From Tetrahymena thermophila SB210 (taxonomy: Eukaryota > Ciliophora > Oligohymenophorea > Hymenostomatida > Tetrahymenidae), in the NCBI RefSeq assembly GCF_000189635.1, contig NW_002476013.1, positions 62,001 to 126,000 on the forward strand: 64,000 nt of DNA, given 5' to 3'. A model generated the notes under the pieces. The model worked only from the letters and a program-made list of their open reading frames with translations, ran no database searches and was not told where the DNA came from. This document shows positions 12,907 through 24,248 of the stretch, piece by piece. The stretch's first letter is position 1; each line of letters begins with the position of its first letter. A program made the translations under genes and the position numbers.

Positions 12907-14229
12907 TCAATATGATGGGAAGAAGTAACTCTCTTCAAGACTATCTATAGATATATTCATGTTATTATACATATTAAATGTAATTACGTATTCTGTATCT
13001 TTATCAAATGAAACATAATCAAATTTTGACACTACATTTTCATAGTCAGGATAAGTGCAAAACTAAAGAATATTGTCTGAAATACTGAATCTCATTTCGT
13101 ATTAGCTTCCGTTTTATACACTCTAACCAAAATCTATGCCTTTCACTACTTCTGAGCAGTCTTATGTGGGGCTCTAATTGTAAAATCTCTTAAATATATA
13201 TCCAGATGTACCAGAATACATATAATTGGTTTTGACTTAATCTTTTCTGAACAAACCAACAAAGTGATAGTTATTATTAAAACTGTTAACAGTCCAACGA
13301 AGAGTATATTTTTTATAAGGATCAATCTCAAAATCAAGATGTACTTATTATTAGTAGGATTTTGCTTGACTTTAGATGTTAATAGAACCGTTTTTGTATG
13401 ACCATTTTAACTTTTTCTAAGTTCTATAATTTTAGCTTAGTCCTTCTTCAATTTTAAGATCAGAAATATCTATGCTTCTTCCACCTATAAAAGAGGAATT
13501 TATAGTCTATCTTAAAAGTTTATTTTCTTCACTAATTGCCTTAACCTAATCTCTCAAATATTTTGCCTTTTCTGAGATTCCATTCGACTTGAAATTGTTA
13601 TCCTCAAATAAAACATATGATTTAATATTCTCAAGTTCATTTTATATGTTTTCAAATGTTGGCTCACTGATTGCTTTTGTAATACTATTGGCAATAGAAT
13701 TGTGGGTTTCTTCAGGGGTCTTATATGTCAATATCTCTTTTTTGATAACCAATTCGATTTCATCAAGCTTTTAATTATACAAGTCAATTTAGGCAAAAGC
13801 TTCTTAAAGTTTTTCAGTATTAATTCCTTATTCCCCAAAAGATGAATTGAATTTTGTTTCATTCAAAAAAGTGCCAAGCTTTATAAAGAATTCTTCAACA
13901 TCTAATTCAGGTTTTTCTTTACATTCGCTGTGTTTTTAGAAATGGCATTTACCGCAAATTAACTCAAGATAATTGTTATGACCACACTCTGCATTCACAC
14001 AAATACGATCTGCATTTCTATTTGGGCATTTTTTGCAAGCGGGAGGTTCGAATTAATCACATAAATCTTTAATGTGCTAAGTAGTATTTGCATTTTCAAT
14101 GTTAAGCATAATTTATTCTTGCTAAACCACAGCCTTGCTAGGTTTTTTTTTTGGAGCTTTCTTTACAGGCTCTTTTTCTTCCTTTTCAATAGCTTTTTTA
14201 ATGACTCCTCCAACTTTTCTCCTGCTCAT
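12907..14229 (-). CDS. TRIM-like protein: zinc-binding domain, coiled coil, SPRY/B30.2-like C-terminus
   Basis: One intron-free frame of 441 codons (440 aa), ATG 14227-14229 to TGA 12907-12909. The N-terminus is Lys-rich (KKAPKKKPSK). Residues about 45-95 hold a dense Cys/His cluster: C at the start, C-x2-C (ACKKC), C-x4-C-x-H and C-x2-C-x2-C-x-H-x2-C near its end, resembling B-box or related zinc modules. Residues about 105-250 are charged and helical, likely coiled coil. From about residue 280 the chain is beta-rich with YTLRWTVNSFNNNYHFVGLF, which looks like the core of a SPRY/B30.2 domain. This order recalls TRIM proteins, but a classical RING is not evident. A protein-interaction or ubiquitin-related role is inference. 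The SPRY assignment is my weakest point and a MATH-like fold is an alternative. Confidence 0.75.
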
Positions 14230-15666
14230 TTACTCTATTTTATAATTAGTTAGTTTATTTTGTTAATTTATGTCTAAAACAATAAAATAAGGTTGTTTTA
14301 TTCTAAATAATTATATAAAAATTATTGTTTAGAGATTTATAAAGATAAAACATTAGATATTCAATTTCTGACTTATTCTTATTATCTGATAGAAACAATA
14401 ACTTACCGCTAATCTTTATTTTATAATATAAATCTGTTTATTTCTTACTTTATGTGGTAGTTATAAAATTGGCGCGATACTATAAATTTTATTATTACTT
14501 TATTTCAATATTTATTTTAGTAGAAAAAAAATTCAAAATCCCTTAAGTTGAATATTTAAAAAAATAAATTAATTTTATTATTTTAGATATTAAATAAATT
14601 TACAAATTTAGAGTATTAAGAGTTTATATTCAAAAGAAAAAATTAAATTTTTAAATTTTCTAAAAATAATAAATACTTCTTATTATTATAATAATAATAA
14701 TATCCCCAACAAACTAAGCTATTAATTTGTAAAATAAAGGGTCTTTTATCCTAATTTTCAATAAATTTCAATCCTATAATAAAAATAAACTTATTTTTAA
14801 CCTTTAAAATCTATTTTTCTCAAGTTAAGACAAAATTAATTTAATTTTTGGAAATTAAAGTTCGTTTATAACATTGATTTATATTTCTTAAATAAATTTT
14901 AGTAAAGAAATTAATTGAATTTTAAAATGCTATAATATGATTTGAATAGAAACAGGAATCAAAAGTTTAATTATCCTTAAAATAAATAGAAATCTAAAAT
15001 CGAATATAAATTATTATTTTCAATTTTCCTTTAATTTTAAATATACAAACTGTTGATTCCTATCTATAATTTTGAAGTAAATTGTTAGTCTCTTAAATTA
15101 CTCTATGTGTATTAATCATCATAAGAATATGATTATAAAAATTAATGTTGACTAAGCCAATAATGAATTTAAATTATTTTTTATGAATTGACATTTTAAT
15201 AAGCAAAGATTAATTCAGTTTTTACAAGAAACAAAGTTTTTTAAATTAAAAAAAAATTTAATTTGAAAGAAATCTGATTGTTTATTTTTATAAAAAAAAT
15301 AGTTTAATAATTAATCATTTTATAAACAAAATGAAATGATGTATATTTTCAAAATAATTATGTCTTCATAAATCTGTATTCCAAAAATGATTTATTAAGA
15401 AAAAAATAATAATAATATTTTGACTTAATTATTTATTTAACAAAATACTATCTCTGATAATTAAAACTTAAAAATTACCTTACTTTTTTTATTTTAGAAA
15501 TAAATTTAAAAATAATTAATTTCTTATATTTTCTTACTAAACATACACCAATTAATCTTTTATTAAATTTTCAATCTTTAATTAATTAATACTCACATAT
15601 TTATAACAAAAATAATAAAAAAATCATAAAAAGAAAAAATAAATAATCAAATATTTTTTTAAAACG
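14230..15666. other. AT-rich intergenic gap with start of the duplicated unit
   Basis: Divergent promoter region of about 1.4 kb. The last 170 bases, from about 15497, are nearly identical to 17305-17468 and form the left end of the tandem duplication. Nothing else is identifiable. Confidence 0.5.
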
Positions 15667-16017
15667 ATGAAATTAATTGGAATCCCTATTTTTTTATCAG
15701 TCTTACTCCTCCTTTCTGCTTCTGCTTATCTTGTTATACATAAGAATAGTAGTATACTGATAAACTTAGAGTCTGGCTTTGAATATTCTAGCTGTTTGAA
15801 TATCGAAATTGTTTAAGTTGGACATGCTTATCCTACTTACGATTTATATGCTTTAAATATTTGTGAAAAACCTAAAAGATTTACTTTGGTCTATAGTTTT
15901 GCAGGAAATCCTCCTAAAACTTTCGTATCATAATGCTTAGAGTAGAATTAAAAAGAAGATACTCCTCTCATTTACTAGTTTTCTGTAGTAACTAAATCTT
16001 CTTAAGAAGATTGCTGA
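15667..16017 (+). CDS. Small secreted cysteine-containing protein, copy 1
   Basis: A 117-codon frame (116 aa), ATG 15667-15669 to TGA 16015-16017. It opens with a strong signal peptide or membrane anchor (MKLIGIPIFLSVLLLLSASA, residues 1-20). The remainder has Cys near residues 43, 66, 91 and at the very C-terminus (EDC), compatible with two disulfides. Two NxS/T-like sites are possible. No known domain recognised. The paralogue at 17469 has the same length and about four fifths of its residues, with all four cysteines kept, so selection on the protein is likely. The product should enter the secretory pathway. A granule, surface or secreted role is open. Confidence 0.8.
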
Positions 16018-16055
16018 GCAAAGCAAAACTTAAATAAATAAATAAATATTAATAT

Positions 16056-16079
16056 AAATATATATATATATATATATAT
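16056..16079. repeat. (TA)n microsatellite
   Basis: A run of about a dozen TA dinucleotides shortly 3' of the first secreted-protein gene. It is absent at the equivalent place after the second copy (17820 onwards), so it arose or expanded after the duplication. Confidence 0.85.
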
Positions 16080-17207
16080 TTAAAGAATTTCTAAATTGTT
16101 TTATCAAAAAAATTTATATTTAATGTTTGAAAATGTTAACAAAACCACCAAATCTATCACTAATAAATCCACTTATATTTAATTTTATTATAAAATAGCT
16201 TTTTTATTGAAAAACATTCTTTATATTTTTATAAATTGAAAAATCAATTTCCAAATTTAATTAATAAAAGAATTTTTTTAGATCATCGATAGTCTTAATC
16301 ACGATATAAATTATTATTATATTAGCATATTTATTTCTTTACAAATTAAATAATATTATACAAAACTAAAAGTATAAAATATAAAAGAAATTGATTGTCT
16401 TAAGATTTTATCAAAAAATTGAGGTTTTTAGTTAAATTCTTTTATTAAAAAATTAAATAGTTTTCTTAAAGTAACTTAAAATTAAAAATTAATTAAATTA
16501 CATATTTTAATAGCAATTATGTTTTGTGTGATTTGTTGCATATTTTAATACACAATTAATCTCTCTGTATTCATTTAAATTATTTAATTGAATAAATAAA
16601 AGACAATAAAGTAGTTTTCTAAATCTAATTGATCTTTAAAATGTTATTTATTTACTTTTGTAAAGTTTCATAATTCAAATAGAACGTGAGAAATTATTAC
16701 TTGAAGGCATTTTAAAAATTGAATTTAATTTAATAAAGATTAACTTTCATAAAAGATTTAAACTGATTTAAATTAAATTTAATGAGGAAAAATATGTTTT
16801 TAATTAAGTGTATTCTTCTAATATAAATAAAATTACTCCTATGATAGTGTATTATTATGCCTGTTTTATAGTTTGCTGATTAAATAAGTAAGCAACTAAT
16901 ATATTTTTCTATTTCAAATAATAATGAAATTACTTCATATCAAATGATTTTATGCACAATTAACATTAGGATGACACCAAACATTTTAATATATGGTTGG
17001 TAAGAAAATAAAGAAGTTTTTTGTAAGGTAAATTTTTAAATGTATTCTTTGGTTTAATCAATAAGACTGTTTTTGCCTTAAATGTTTCATGAACTTGACT
17101 TTGGAATTATAGTGAAGATTGTATATATTTGCAAACAAGCAAATAAGTAAATATAATCAATATATATCTTCACATTAAAAAATAAAAAAATTATAAAGTT
17201 AAAAGTA

Positions 17208-17305
17208 ATGAATTAGGTAAATTAATTATGCCCTCTTTATTCTGTCAATTTTACCACAAGGAATACTAAGAACTAAAAGTTAAGAAAATTTAGAAGCAAA
17301 ATAAG
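17208..17305 (+). pseudogene. Truncated 5' relic of the monoglyceride-lipase-like gene
   Basis: ATG at 17208-17210 begins a stretch matching the first about 33 codons of the intact hydrolase at 19295 (both start M-N/D-Q-x-N-Q-L and share CCCTCTTT and GGAATACTAAGAA). Relative to the intact gene one base is missing in the ACCACAAGG region, which shifts the frame. The match stops at GAAGCAAAATAAG, where the next duplication unit starts. No catalytic region remains. About 330 bases upstream are also matched between the copies, so a promoter copy may still be present and the relic could be transcribed. Confidence 0.8.
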
Positions 17306-17468
17306 AATTTAAAAATAAATAATTTCTTATATTTGCTTATAAAGCATACATCAATTAATCTTTTATTAAAATTTCAATCTTTAATTTATACTCACACATT
17401 TAAAACAAAAATAATAAAAAAATCATAAAAAGAAAAAATAAAAAAATAATCAAATATTTTTCAAAGCA

Positions 17469-17819
17469 ATGAAATTAATTGGAATACCTATATTGTTATC
17501 AGTCTTACTTCTCCTTAGTGCTTCTGCCTATCTTGTTATGCATTAGAATAGCAGCAGAATGATAAACTTAGAGTCTGGTTTTAAAGATACTAGCTGTTTG
17601 GATGTCGAAATTGTTTAAGTAGGACATGCTTATCCTACTTACGATTTATATGCTGTAAATATTTGCGAAAAACCTAAAAGATTTACTTTGGTCTATAATA
17701 TCCCAGGATATCCTTCTAAAACTTTCAAATCTGAATGCTTAGAATAGAATTAAAAAGAGGATACACCTCTCTTATACAACCTCTCTGTAGTATCAAAATC
17801 ATTTTAGGAAGATTGCTGA
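17469..17819 (+). CDS. Small secreted cysteine-containing protein, copy 2
   Basis: 117 codons (116 aa), ATG 17469-17471 to TGA 17817-17819, with the same length as copy 1 and no indel. Signal sequence MKLIGIPILLSVLLLLSASA. The four cysteines and the block VEIVQVGHAYPTYDLYA are conserved, and so is ICEKPKRFTLVY. Differences concentrate in residues 36-42 and 77-90 (SFAGNPPKTFVS versus NIPGYPSKTFKS). Its upstream leader is almost identical to copy 1, so the two are probably regulated alike. Unknown function; secretory-pathway product inferred. Confidence 0.8.
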
Positions 17820-19294
17820 ACAATTCAAAGTTAAATAAATAAAAGTATATAAATATTTATTTTTACAGAATTACTCTAAAGTTTTATCAAAAAAATTATA
17901 TTTAATATTTGTAAATTTTAAAATAAAAACCAAATTTATCAATAATACATCCATTTATTTTAAACTATATTATAAAATAGCTTTTTTATTAAAAAGTATT
18001 ATCTTTTTAATTTTAGAAATTGAAAAATCTATTTCCAAATTTAATAAATAAATAAAGGAATTTTATTAGATTCTTAATAAAGTTAAAATTAAATCCTTCT
18101 AAATAAATAAAAGAGTTTGGAATATGAAATATATTATATTCTTAATAAGTATGATATAATTAATAGCTTATTAAATAATTATTAAATTAGCATATTTATT
18201 TCTTTACAAATTAAATAAAATTACACAATACTAAAAGTTTAAAATATAAAAGAAATTTTCAATAGATTTTATAAAAAAATGGATCTTAATAGGTATTCTT
18301 TGATTTAAAAGATAAATATTTATCTTAAAATAATTAAAAATTAATTCAACCAAATATTTTTTGTATATTAATAGCAAATTATGTCATATTTTCTTTAGTA
18401 TTTAAATTATCTGTATAATTTTTTTTAATTCATGTTTGTTTTAGTTAATTTAATTTTAAATAATTGCCTTTAATTTATTTTAATTAAATACCCATGAATT
18501 TTTTAAAAAAATTTCATTCTTTGTTTAAATTATTCATTCATTTGTGTGATTTTTTGCAGATTTTAATACAAAATTAAGAAGCTCATACTATTAATCTTAA
18601 AAATAGCTATTTAAAAAACTTTTATGTTAAAAATTTATTAGATTTTCAAAAAAAATAAATTTCTTTATATTGTTAATAAAATAACAAAATAATAAAATAA
18701 AATAAATAATCTATTTTGAAAAAAAAGGATTTCTTTGTTTATAAAATAATTAAAATTTAATTATTCAGCTAATTACTTAAAAATATAATCTCTTTGTATT
18801 CATTTAAATTAAATTTATTTGAATAAATAAAAAATAATAAAATAATTATCTTAATCAAATTGATCTTTAAAAAAATATGTTTTGAATCAAGTGTATTCTT
18901 CTTATGTAAACAAAATCACTAACATGACACATGTATTATTTATTATGTTTGTTTTATAGTTTGCTGATTAAAATAGTAAGCAGCTAATTTTTTTTTCTAT
19001 TTCATATAATAATGAAATTACATCATATAATAAGATTTTATACTCACGTAACATTAGGATGACACCAAAAATTTTAGTATATGGCTGATAAGAAAATAAA
19101 GAAGTTGTAAGGTAAATTTCTAAATAGATTTTTTGGTTTAATCTGAAAGACTTCTTTTGCCTTAAATGTTTCATTAACTTGACTTTCGAATCAAAAGTGA
19201 AGATTGTATATATTTGCAAACAAACAAATAAATAAATATAATCAATATATATCTTTGTATTAAAAAATAAAAAAGTAGAATAAAGTTAAAAGTA
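17820..19294. other. Spacer of the duplicated unit, upstream of the lipase
   Basis: 1.5 kb of AT-rich DNA. Its last about 340 bases are conserved with the copy-1 spacer (16870-17207) although no convincing protein frame spans both copies, so they probably hold the shared lipase promoter. Nothing else recognised. Confidence 0.5.
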
Positions 19295-20541
19295 ATGGAT
19301 TAGGCAAATTAATTACACCCTCTTTTTTCTGTTGACCGTACCACAAAGGAATACTAAGAATAAAAAATTAAGAGAATTTTAGAAGCAAAATAAGATGCTA
19401 AATGGGATTTCCCCAACCCTCGTGAAGGCACAGCTTTTCCTGAAATGAATTTTATGGATTTCAAAGTTATTTAAGATAAAAAAGAAATCAAACTAGCAAC
19501 CTTTAGATACAAACCAACTAATGGCTAAGAACCTAAAGCTCTTTTTTTGCTTTTCCATGGTATGAATAGTAGTGTTACTCATGGTTCTCATATTGCCAAA
19601 GCCTTAGCAGATGTAGGATTTTGTGTGGTTGGTTTCGATCATAGAGGTTATGGAGCTAGTGAAGGCATAAGAGGATATTTAGAAAGTTTTGAAATTCACT
19701 TGTAAGACTGTAGAGCTTTTGTCAATAAAGTAGAAGAAATGTATGGAAAATAAATTAAGAAATTTATTGGTGGTTTATCTATGGGAGGTATGTCATCCTA
19801 TAACATGTCTCTTGAGAATCCTCATAGATTTGCAGGAGTTGTTCTTTTTGCTCCAGCTCTTAAACCTGTTTAGAAGGGGTTTGCAGTCAAGTTTGTTAAA
19901 TCAATTGGTAAATAATTTTATTAAATGATTGTATAAATTTTATTTAATTAGATTTATTATTGACTCGATTAGTCTTCGATCCATTTTCTATTATAAAACA
20001 TATTTTTAGCTAATTTTAAACTCTATGATGTATTTTTGATATTTATTTGATAATTATATACTAATTAAATCTTATAAACAACTTATTTTATGCAAATAGT
20101 TGGAACTTTAGCTCCAAAGTGGTGCTTTGTTTAACAGACAGGTAAGAATGCTCACAGAAGCCTTAAATTAGCAGAATACTAGGCAAAAGATCCCTATTCA
20201 TATATTCACAAATTATCTGCTGGCAGTATAAAAACAATTTACACTGCCATGGAAAAAAGCTATGAAACCTTTGGATAATACAATGCTCCTTTCCTTGTCA
20301 TCTAAGGTGGTCTTGATAAATGTGTAGACCCAGATCTTGCTTTCGACTTAATGGAGAAATCACCTAGTAAAGACAAGCAAAGTAACATATTATTAATACA
20401 ATAGAAATGTGAGTTTTAAATTTGTATTTTTTTATATAAAAAGTTATCTATTATGAAGGTATGTGGCATGATATCTGGCATGAGCCTGAAATTTATGAAA
20501 TACTTCCTCAAGTTGTCGATTGGTGTTTAAAGAGAGTATGA
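19295..20541 (+). CDS. Monoglyceride-lipase-like alpha/beta hydrolase, copy 1
   Basis: Three exons: 19295-19907, 20100-20381 and 20444-20541, separated by GT..AG introns of 192 and 62 bases. Total 331 codons (330 aa), TGA 20539-20541. Features of the MGLL/Hydrolase_4 family: oxyanion-hole segment FHGMNSSV (His about 88), DHRGYGASEG, nucleophile elbow GGLSMGGMSS (Ser about 162), acid in GGLDKCVDPD (Asp about 277) and catalytic His in EGMWHDIWHEPE (His about 307). The length and spacing match monoacylglycerol lipases and lysophospholipases. There is no signal peptide, so it is probably cytosolic or peripherally membrane bound, hydrolysing monoacylglycerols or lysolipids (family inference). The intron positions are the same as in the paralogue at 21379. 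The second intron ends AAAAG rather than TAG; I chose it because it restores the conserved YYEGMWHD reading. Confidence 0.9.
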
Positions 20542-21378
20542 AGTAGCTTTTAAAACAATTAGAATAAAATAAAATATTATAAATATAACCTTAACAAAAT
20601 TACATAAGAAAAAAAAAAATAATAATAATCAAATTATGAATTAAAAAGAAAATTTTATTAAAAAATTACATTTTAGCAAAAAAATAAAATCATTCATTTT
20701 GATATTAAACTTAACAAATCAAAAACAAAATATTTTTTCACCTTCATTTTTATTAAATCTTGTTAAAATTTAATTTAAAATTAATTGTATTTGATACTAA
20801 ACATAATAATTCAATTTTATGTTAATCTCAATTCAATTTTATTTATTTTAAGATTTTTTAAAAAGTTTTTAAGAGAATGATAAAATAAATAATATTAAAT
20901 TTCAAAACAAATTATGAAAATCAAAAAAAGAATACACCAACAAATTGTAATTAAAAAGTAAATAAAATGAAATGAGAAAAGTATTAAGCTCAAAAAAAAG
21001 TTCATGGAAAATAAATATATGGTTATTAAATCTCCTTAAAATGATAAACAATAATATTTTTATTAAGATTTGATATTAAATTCGATTTAATAATATTGAT
21101 ATAAGTAATATCAATAAATAATTTCACCAATCATTTTTTGAAACATCTTAACTAGTATTTGTATTTTTTGATTACACATATATCTAAAATGTGTTAAATT
21201 TTATAAAAAAAAACAGATTCAAGCTAAGAAATTTACCAAACAAAAATCAAAAAAAATATTTGATTTCACAAAAGATAAGTAAAAAAGAATTTCAAAACCT
21301 ATTCTGTATTATAAAAACTGAATAATATATTAAACATATTGTTTTCAAAATAACTTAGAAGTAGAACAAAATATATAA
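20542..21378. other. Intergenic gap between the lipase paralogues
   Basis: 0.84 kb of AT-rich DNA. I see no copy of the secreted-protein gene and no clear similarity to the promoter block at 18950-19294, so the two lipases may be regulated differently. Confidence 0.5.
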
Positions 21379-22586
21379 ATGGAATCTAGTAAAGTTATAG
21401 ACTGTAATAATGTTTAGCATACCTAAGTTGACAGAAAAAATAAATTATATTAGGAATAAAAAAGAAAAAGAGTGATAAGTGCAAAGCAAGATCCTAAATG
21501 GAACTTCCCTAACCCTCGTAAAGGAACTGCTTTTACTGAAATCAATTTTATGGATTTTAGAGTAATTTAAGATAAAAAAGAAATAAAATTGACAACATAC
21601 AGATATAAACCAACTAATGGGCAGGAACCTAAAGCTCTGTTTTTGCTATTTCATGGATTAAACAGCAGTGTTAGTCATGGGTCTCATATTGCCAAAGCTC
21701 TTGCTGATTCTGGTTTCTGTGTGGTGGGATTCGATCATAGAGGATTTGGAGGTAGTGAAGGAAAAAGAGGATATTTAGAAAATTATGAAATTCATCTATA
21801 AGATTGTAGAACCTTCATAAATAAAATAGAAGAAATGTATGGTTAATAAATAAAAAAGTTTATAGGAGGGTTATCAATGGGAGGTATGTCCAGCTATAAT
21901 ATGTCACTAGAACTTCCATTTAAATTTGCAGGTGTTGTATTGTTCGCTCCAGCAATCAAACCTTTTATCAATGGTTTCCTTGTAAAAGTAGCAAAATTTA
22001 TTGGTAATTTTAATATTTTGAATAAAAAATTAAAGATGAAAGCAAGATTTTAAGATTTTGAGTTTAAAGAAAGAAATATTTATTTTAAATATACTAAAAT
22101 ATATATAAATTTACTTTAATTAAAAGCTGCTATTACACCTGAATGGAGATTTATAAAATAGGCTGGAACAAATTGTCATAAAAGCCCTGAAATGTCTTAG
22201 TACTAATCAAAAGACCCAAACACTTATTCTAGTAAAATGTGCACTGGTACAGTAAGGACAATCTATAAGGGCATGGAAAGCAGCTTCAAGACTTTTGAAC
22301 AATATAATGCCCCTTTCTTAATTATTCAAGGTGGTTTAGATAAATTGGTAGACCCTGATGTTGGTTATGATTTGATTGAAAGGTCACCTAGTAAAGACAA
22401 AACACGTAAAATTTTAATTAAATCATAAAATTCAAATAAATTTTTCATTTTCATAAATATATTTTTATTTGTTATAAATTTTATATAGATTGGTACTATG
22501 AAAATATGTGGCATGACATATGGCACGAACCAGAAATAGTTGAGATACTTCCTAGAGTTATAAAATGGTGTGAAGAAAGAATTTGA
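21379..22586 (+). CDS. Monoglyceride-lipase-like alpha/beta hydrolase, copy 2
   Basis: Three exons: 21379-22003, 22127-22405 and 22489-22586, with introns of 123 and 83 bases at the same codon positions and phase (1) as in copy 1. Total 334 codons (333 aa). The catalytic set is complete: FHGLNSSV, DHRGFGGSEG, GGLSMGGMSS (Ser about 166), GGLDKLVDPD (Asp about 280) and ENMWHDIWHEPE (His about 310). The N-terminal about 35 residues are basic and unlike copy 1, while the catalytic core is about 70% identical by eye. Synonymous sites are well diverged, so this is an older duplication than that of the secreted pair. Same probable reaction: monoacylglycerol or lysolipid hydrolysis. Confidence 0.9.
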
Positions 22587-23408
22587 AACATTCAATTAAG
22601 GGTTTATTTGTAAAAATAAGTAAAGTCATTATGGCATTTATTTCTTTCTTTTGTATATTTATTTATTTGATTATTTTTAAATTTGCCTATTTATTTATAG
22701 TGCTTTAGGTGTTTTATATTAAATCATCTAAAATTAATTATCATGTTATGTTATTCACACAATTTATTAATTTTATATTGGTCTATCCACATCTAAAATG
22801 TGTATTTTATTCATTATTATATTTCTCCAATAATACTTAATTTAGGTTGTTCATATTTTTTCACTAGCATTCATGTTACTTAATGAATATATTATTAATA
22901 AAATTGTGTTTATCATTCATTTATTGAATATGTACAGTATTTTGTTTATCTCATTAAAATGTAAATTAATCAATTTTGAATTTTTTTAGATCTCCTAAAT
23001 GTAACAAAATTATAAATTTGTTAATATTTGATACATAGAAACAAAACAATTTTTGACCAAACTAAGATATAATATTCTATTTTTTTAAATAATGTCTTTT
23101 TAGTTCGACTTATAGACAAAGCTAAATAGGTTTTCTGATCAGTTAATTTTTTTTTTAGATGTTAATGATTAATTAAGATTACAGTTTTTAAAAATACCTC
23201 AAAAAATCACTAATTAAAATATCTTCATAGATATTTAAAAAACATTTAAAATTAGTATATATTATGTAAGTTAAAAACCTAAACTATTCATATCCTTCTC
23301 AGCTTATTATTCTTTCCAAAATGATGTTTTAAATAAATAAAATTCTATGTTTGTTAATTAACTTAAGTAATTTCGTCATTATTTTATCCCTTAATTTGCA
23401 GCTAAAGT
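22587..23408. other. AT-rich intergenic gap
   Basis: About 0.8 kb with no coding frame seen. Homopolymer A/T tracts only. Confidence 0.5.
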
Positions 23409-24023
23409 ATGAGAGCCCCTACTAACAATAAAATGAAAATATATTTTATTTTATGTTTGTTGTTAGCTAATTTATCTTTAAATGCATACTTTAAAAAAAC
23501 AGATATTAAAAAATTCTTTGGAGTAATCTAAAAAATGATACTAAAAAAGAATACTAATAAACTATTATACATTATTGACTAAGGTTGCTGATTTTTGTTT
23601 TTTTGTTTTTAGTAAAAGTTTTATTTAATAAGAGAAAATAAAGCTTTTAAATATGATTTTTATGCAAATTTATCTATTATAATAGGCAAGTTTGAATTGA
23701 AAAAAAATTTGCTTGTTTTGTTACAAATGCTTCAGATAATTGCTGAATTACCTAAATACCTACCTACCAACCTATTTTGTCGAATCAAAAATTTTATTAA
23801 TATCTCATCAAATTTATAAAAAATTATTTACGCGAATTTAATAAATGATAGTGAGTACTATTTGTTAATATTAATTAACAAAATGAATGCTTTTTTCTTT
23901 TCTTTTTGTTATTCTAATTATTTTTGCAAGTACATTAAGAAATATTAAGAGATTAAGGAAAAATTTAAATAATTTATGTCAAACTTTTTTTATTAAATTA
24001 CTGTAAAAAATAACTAAATTTGA
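23409..24023 (+). CDS. Possible small gene with signal peptide (tentative)
   Basis: ATG 23409-23411 opens MRAPTNNKMKIYFILCLLLA, with a good signal-like hydrophobic core. Read straight through, the frame ends at TGA 23589-23591 (60 aa). Alternatively a GT..AG intron 23584-23685 joins in phase to an open frame that ends at TGA 24021-24023, giving 170 aa (Lys/Ile/Leu/Asn-rich). No homology recognised. AT-rich DNA readily yields such frames, so either model may be spurious. Its position next to the other secreted-protein genes is the only contextual support. Confidence 0.3.
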
Positions 24024-24248
24024 GAAGATTAAGAAATAGATTGACTTTCTTCATATAAAAAAAACAAGTAACTTAGTTATCAATAGTACTTATTAATTTA
24101 TAAGTTAGTAAGTAAAAAATATTAAGTGGATAAAAAATAACAGTAGAATACAAACATTTTATTTTTTAAAAAGTAAGAAAAGTAGCTAACATTAGTTTAT
24201 TAAAAGAGTATAGTTTGATTATTGTTAAGCTAAACAGGATCTGTTAAA

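Larger units (their letters stand above)
15497..17305 (+). repeat. Tandem segmental duplication, copy 1 (about 1.8 kb)
   Basis: Copy 1 carries the secreted-protein gene at 15667-16017, its upstream leader (ACAAAAATAATAAAAAAATC and flanks), a long spacer, and the first about 100 bases of a hydrolase gene. It matches copy 2 over the leader, gene, spacer and hydrolase start. At about 17305 the hydrolase sequence breaks off and the leader of the second secreted-protein gene begins, which is the duplication junction. Confidence 0.8.
17305..19395 (+). repeat. Tandem segmental duplication, copy 2 (about 2.1 kb)
   Basis: Second copy of the unit: leader, secreted-protein gene (17469-17819), a longer spacer, and the upstream region that runs into the intact hydrolase gene. 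The stretch 18950-19395 aligns with 16870-17305, including TTTGCTGATTAAA, AACATTAGGATGACACCAAA and GAAGATTGTATATATTTGCA. The spacer is about 280 bases longer than in copy 1 because of added AT-rich sequence. Confidence 0.8.

Noticed and set aside
14035-14065. GGTTCGAAT as a tRNA B box
   Set aside because: It sits within the zinc-binding exon of the TRIM-like gene, and no cloverleaf can be folded around it.
18968-19219. 83-codon minus-strand ORF in the lipase upstream region
   Set aside because: It begins at a TTG, and the equivalent stretch of copy 1 (16880-17150) has indels that do not respect its frame. The conservation is better explained by recent duplication and promoter sequence.
22365-22595. 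Minus-strand standard-code ORF overlapping the end of lipase copy 2
   Set aside because: It is the antisense of the intron and third exon of the hydrolase, whose catalytic His motif is on the plus strand.
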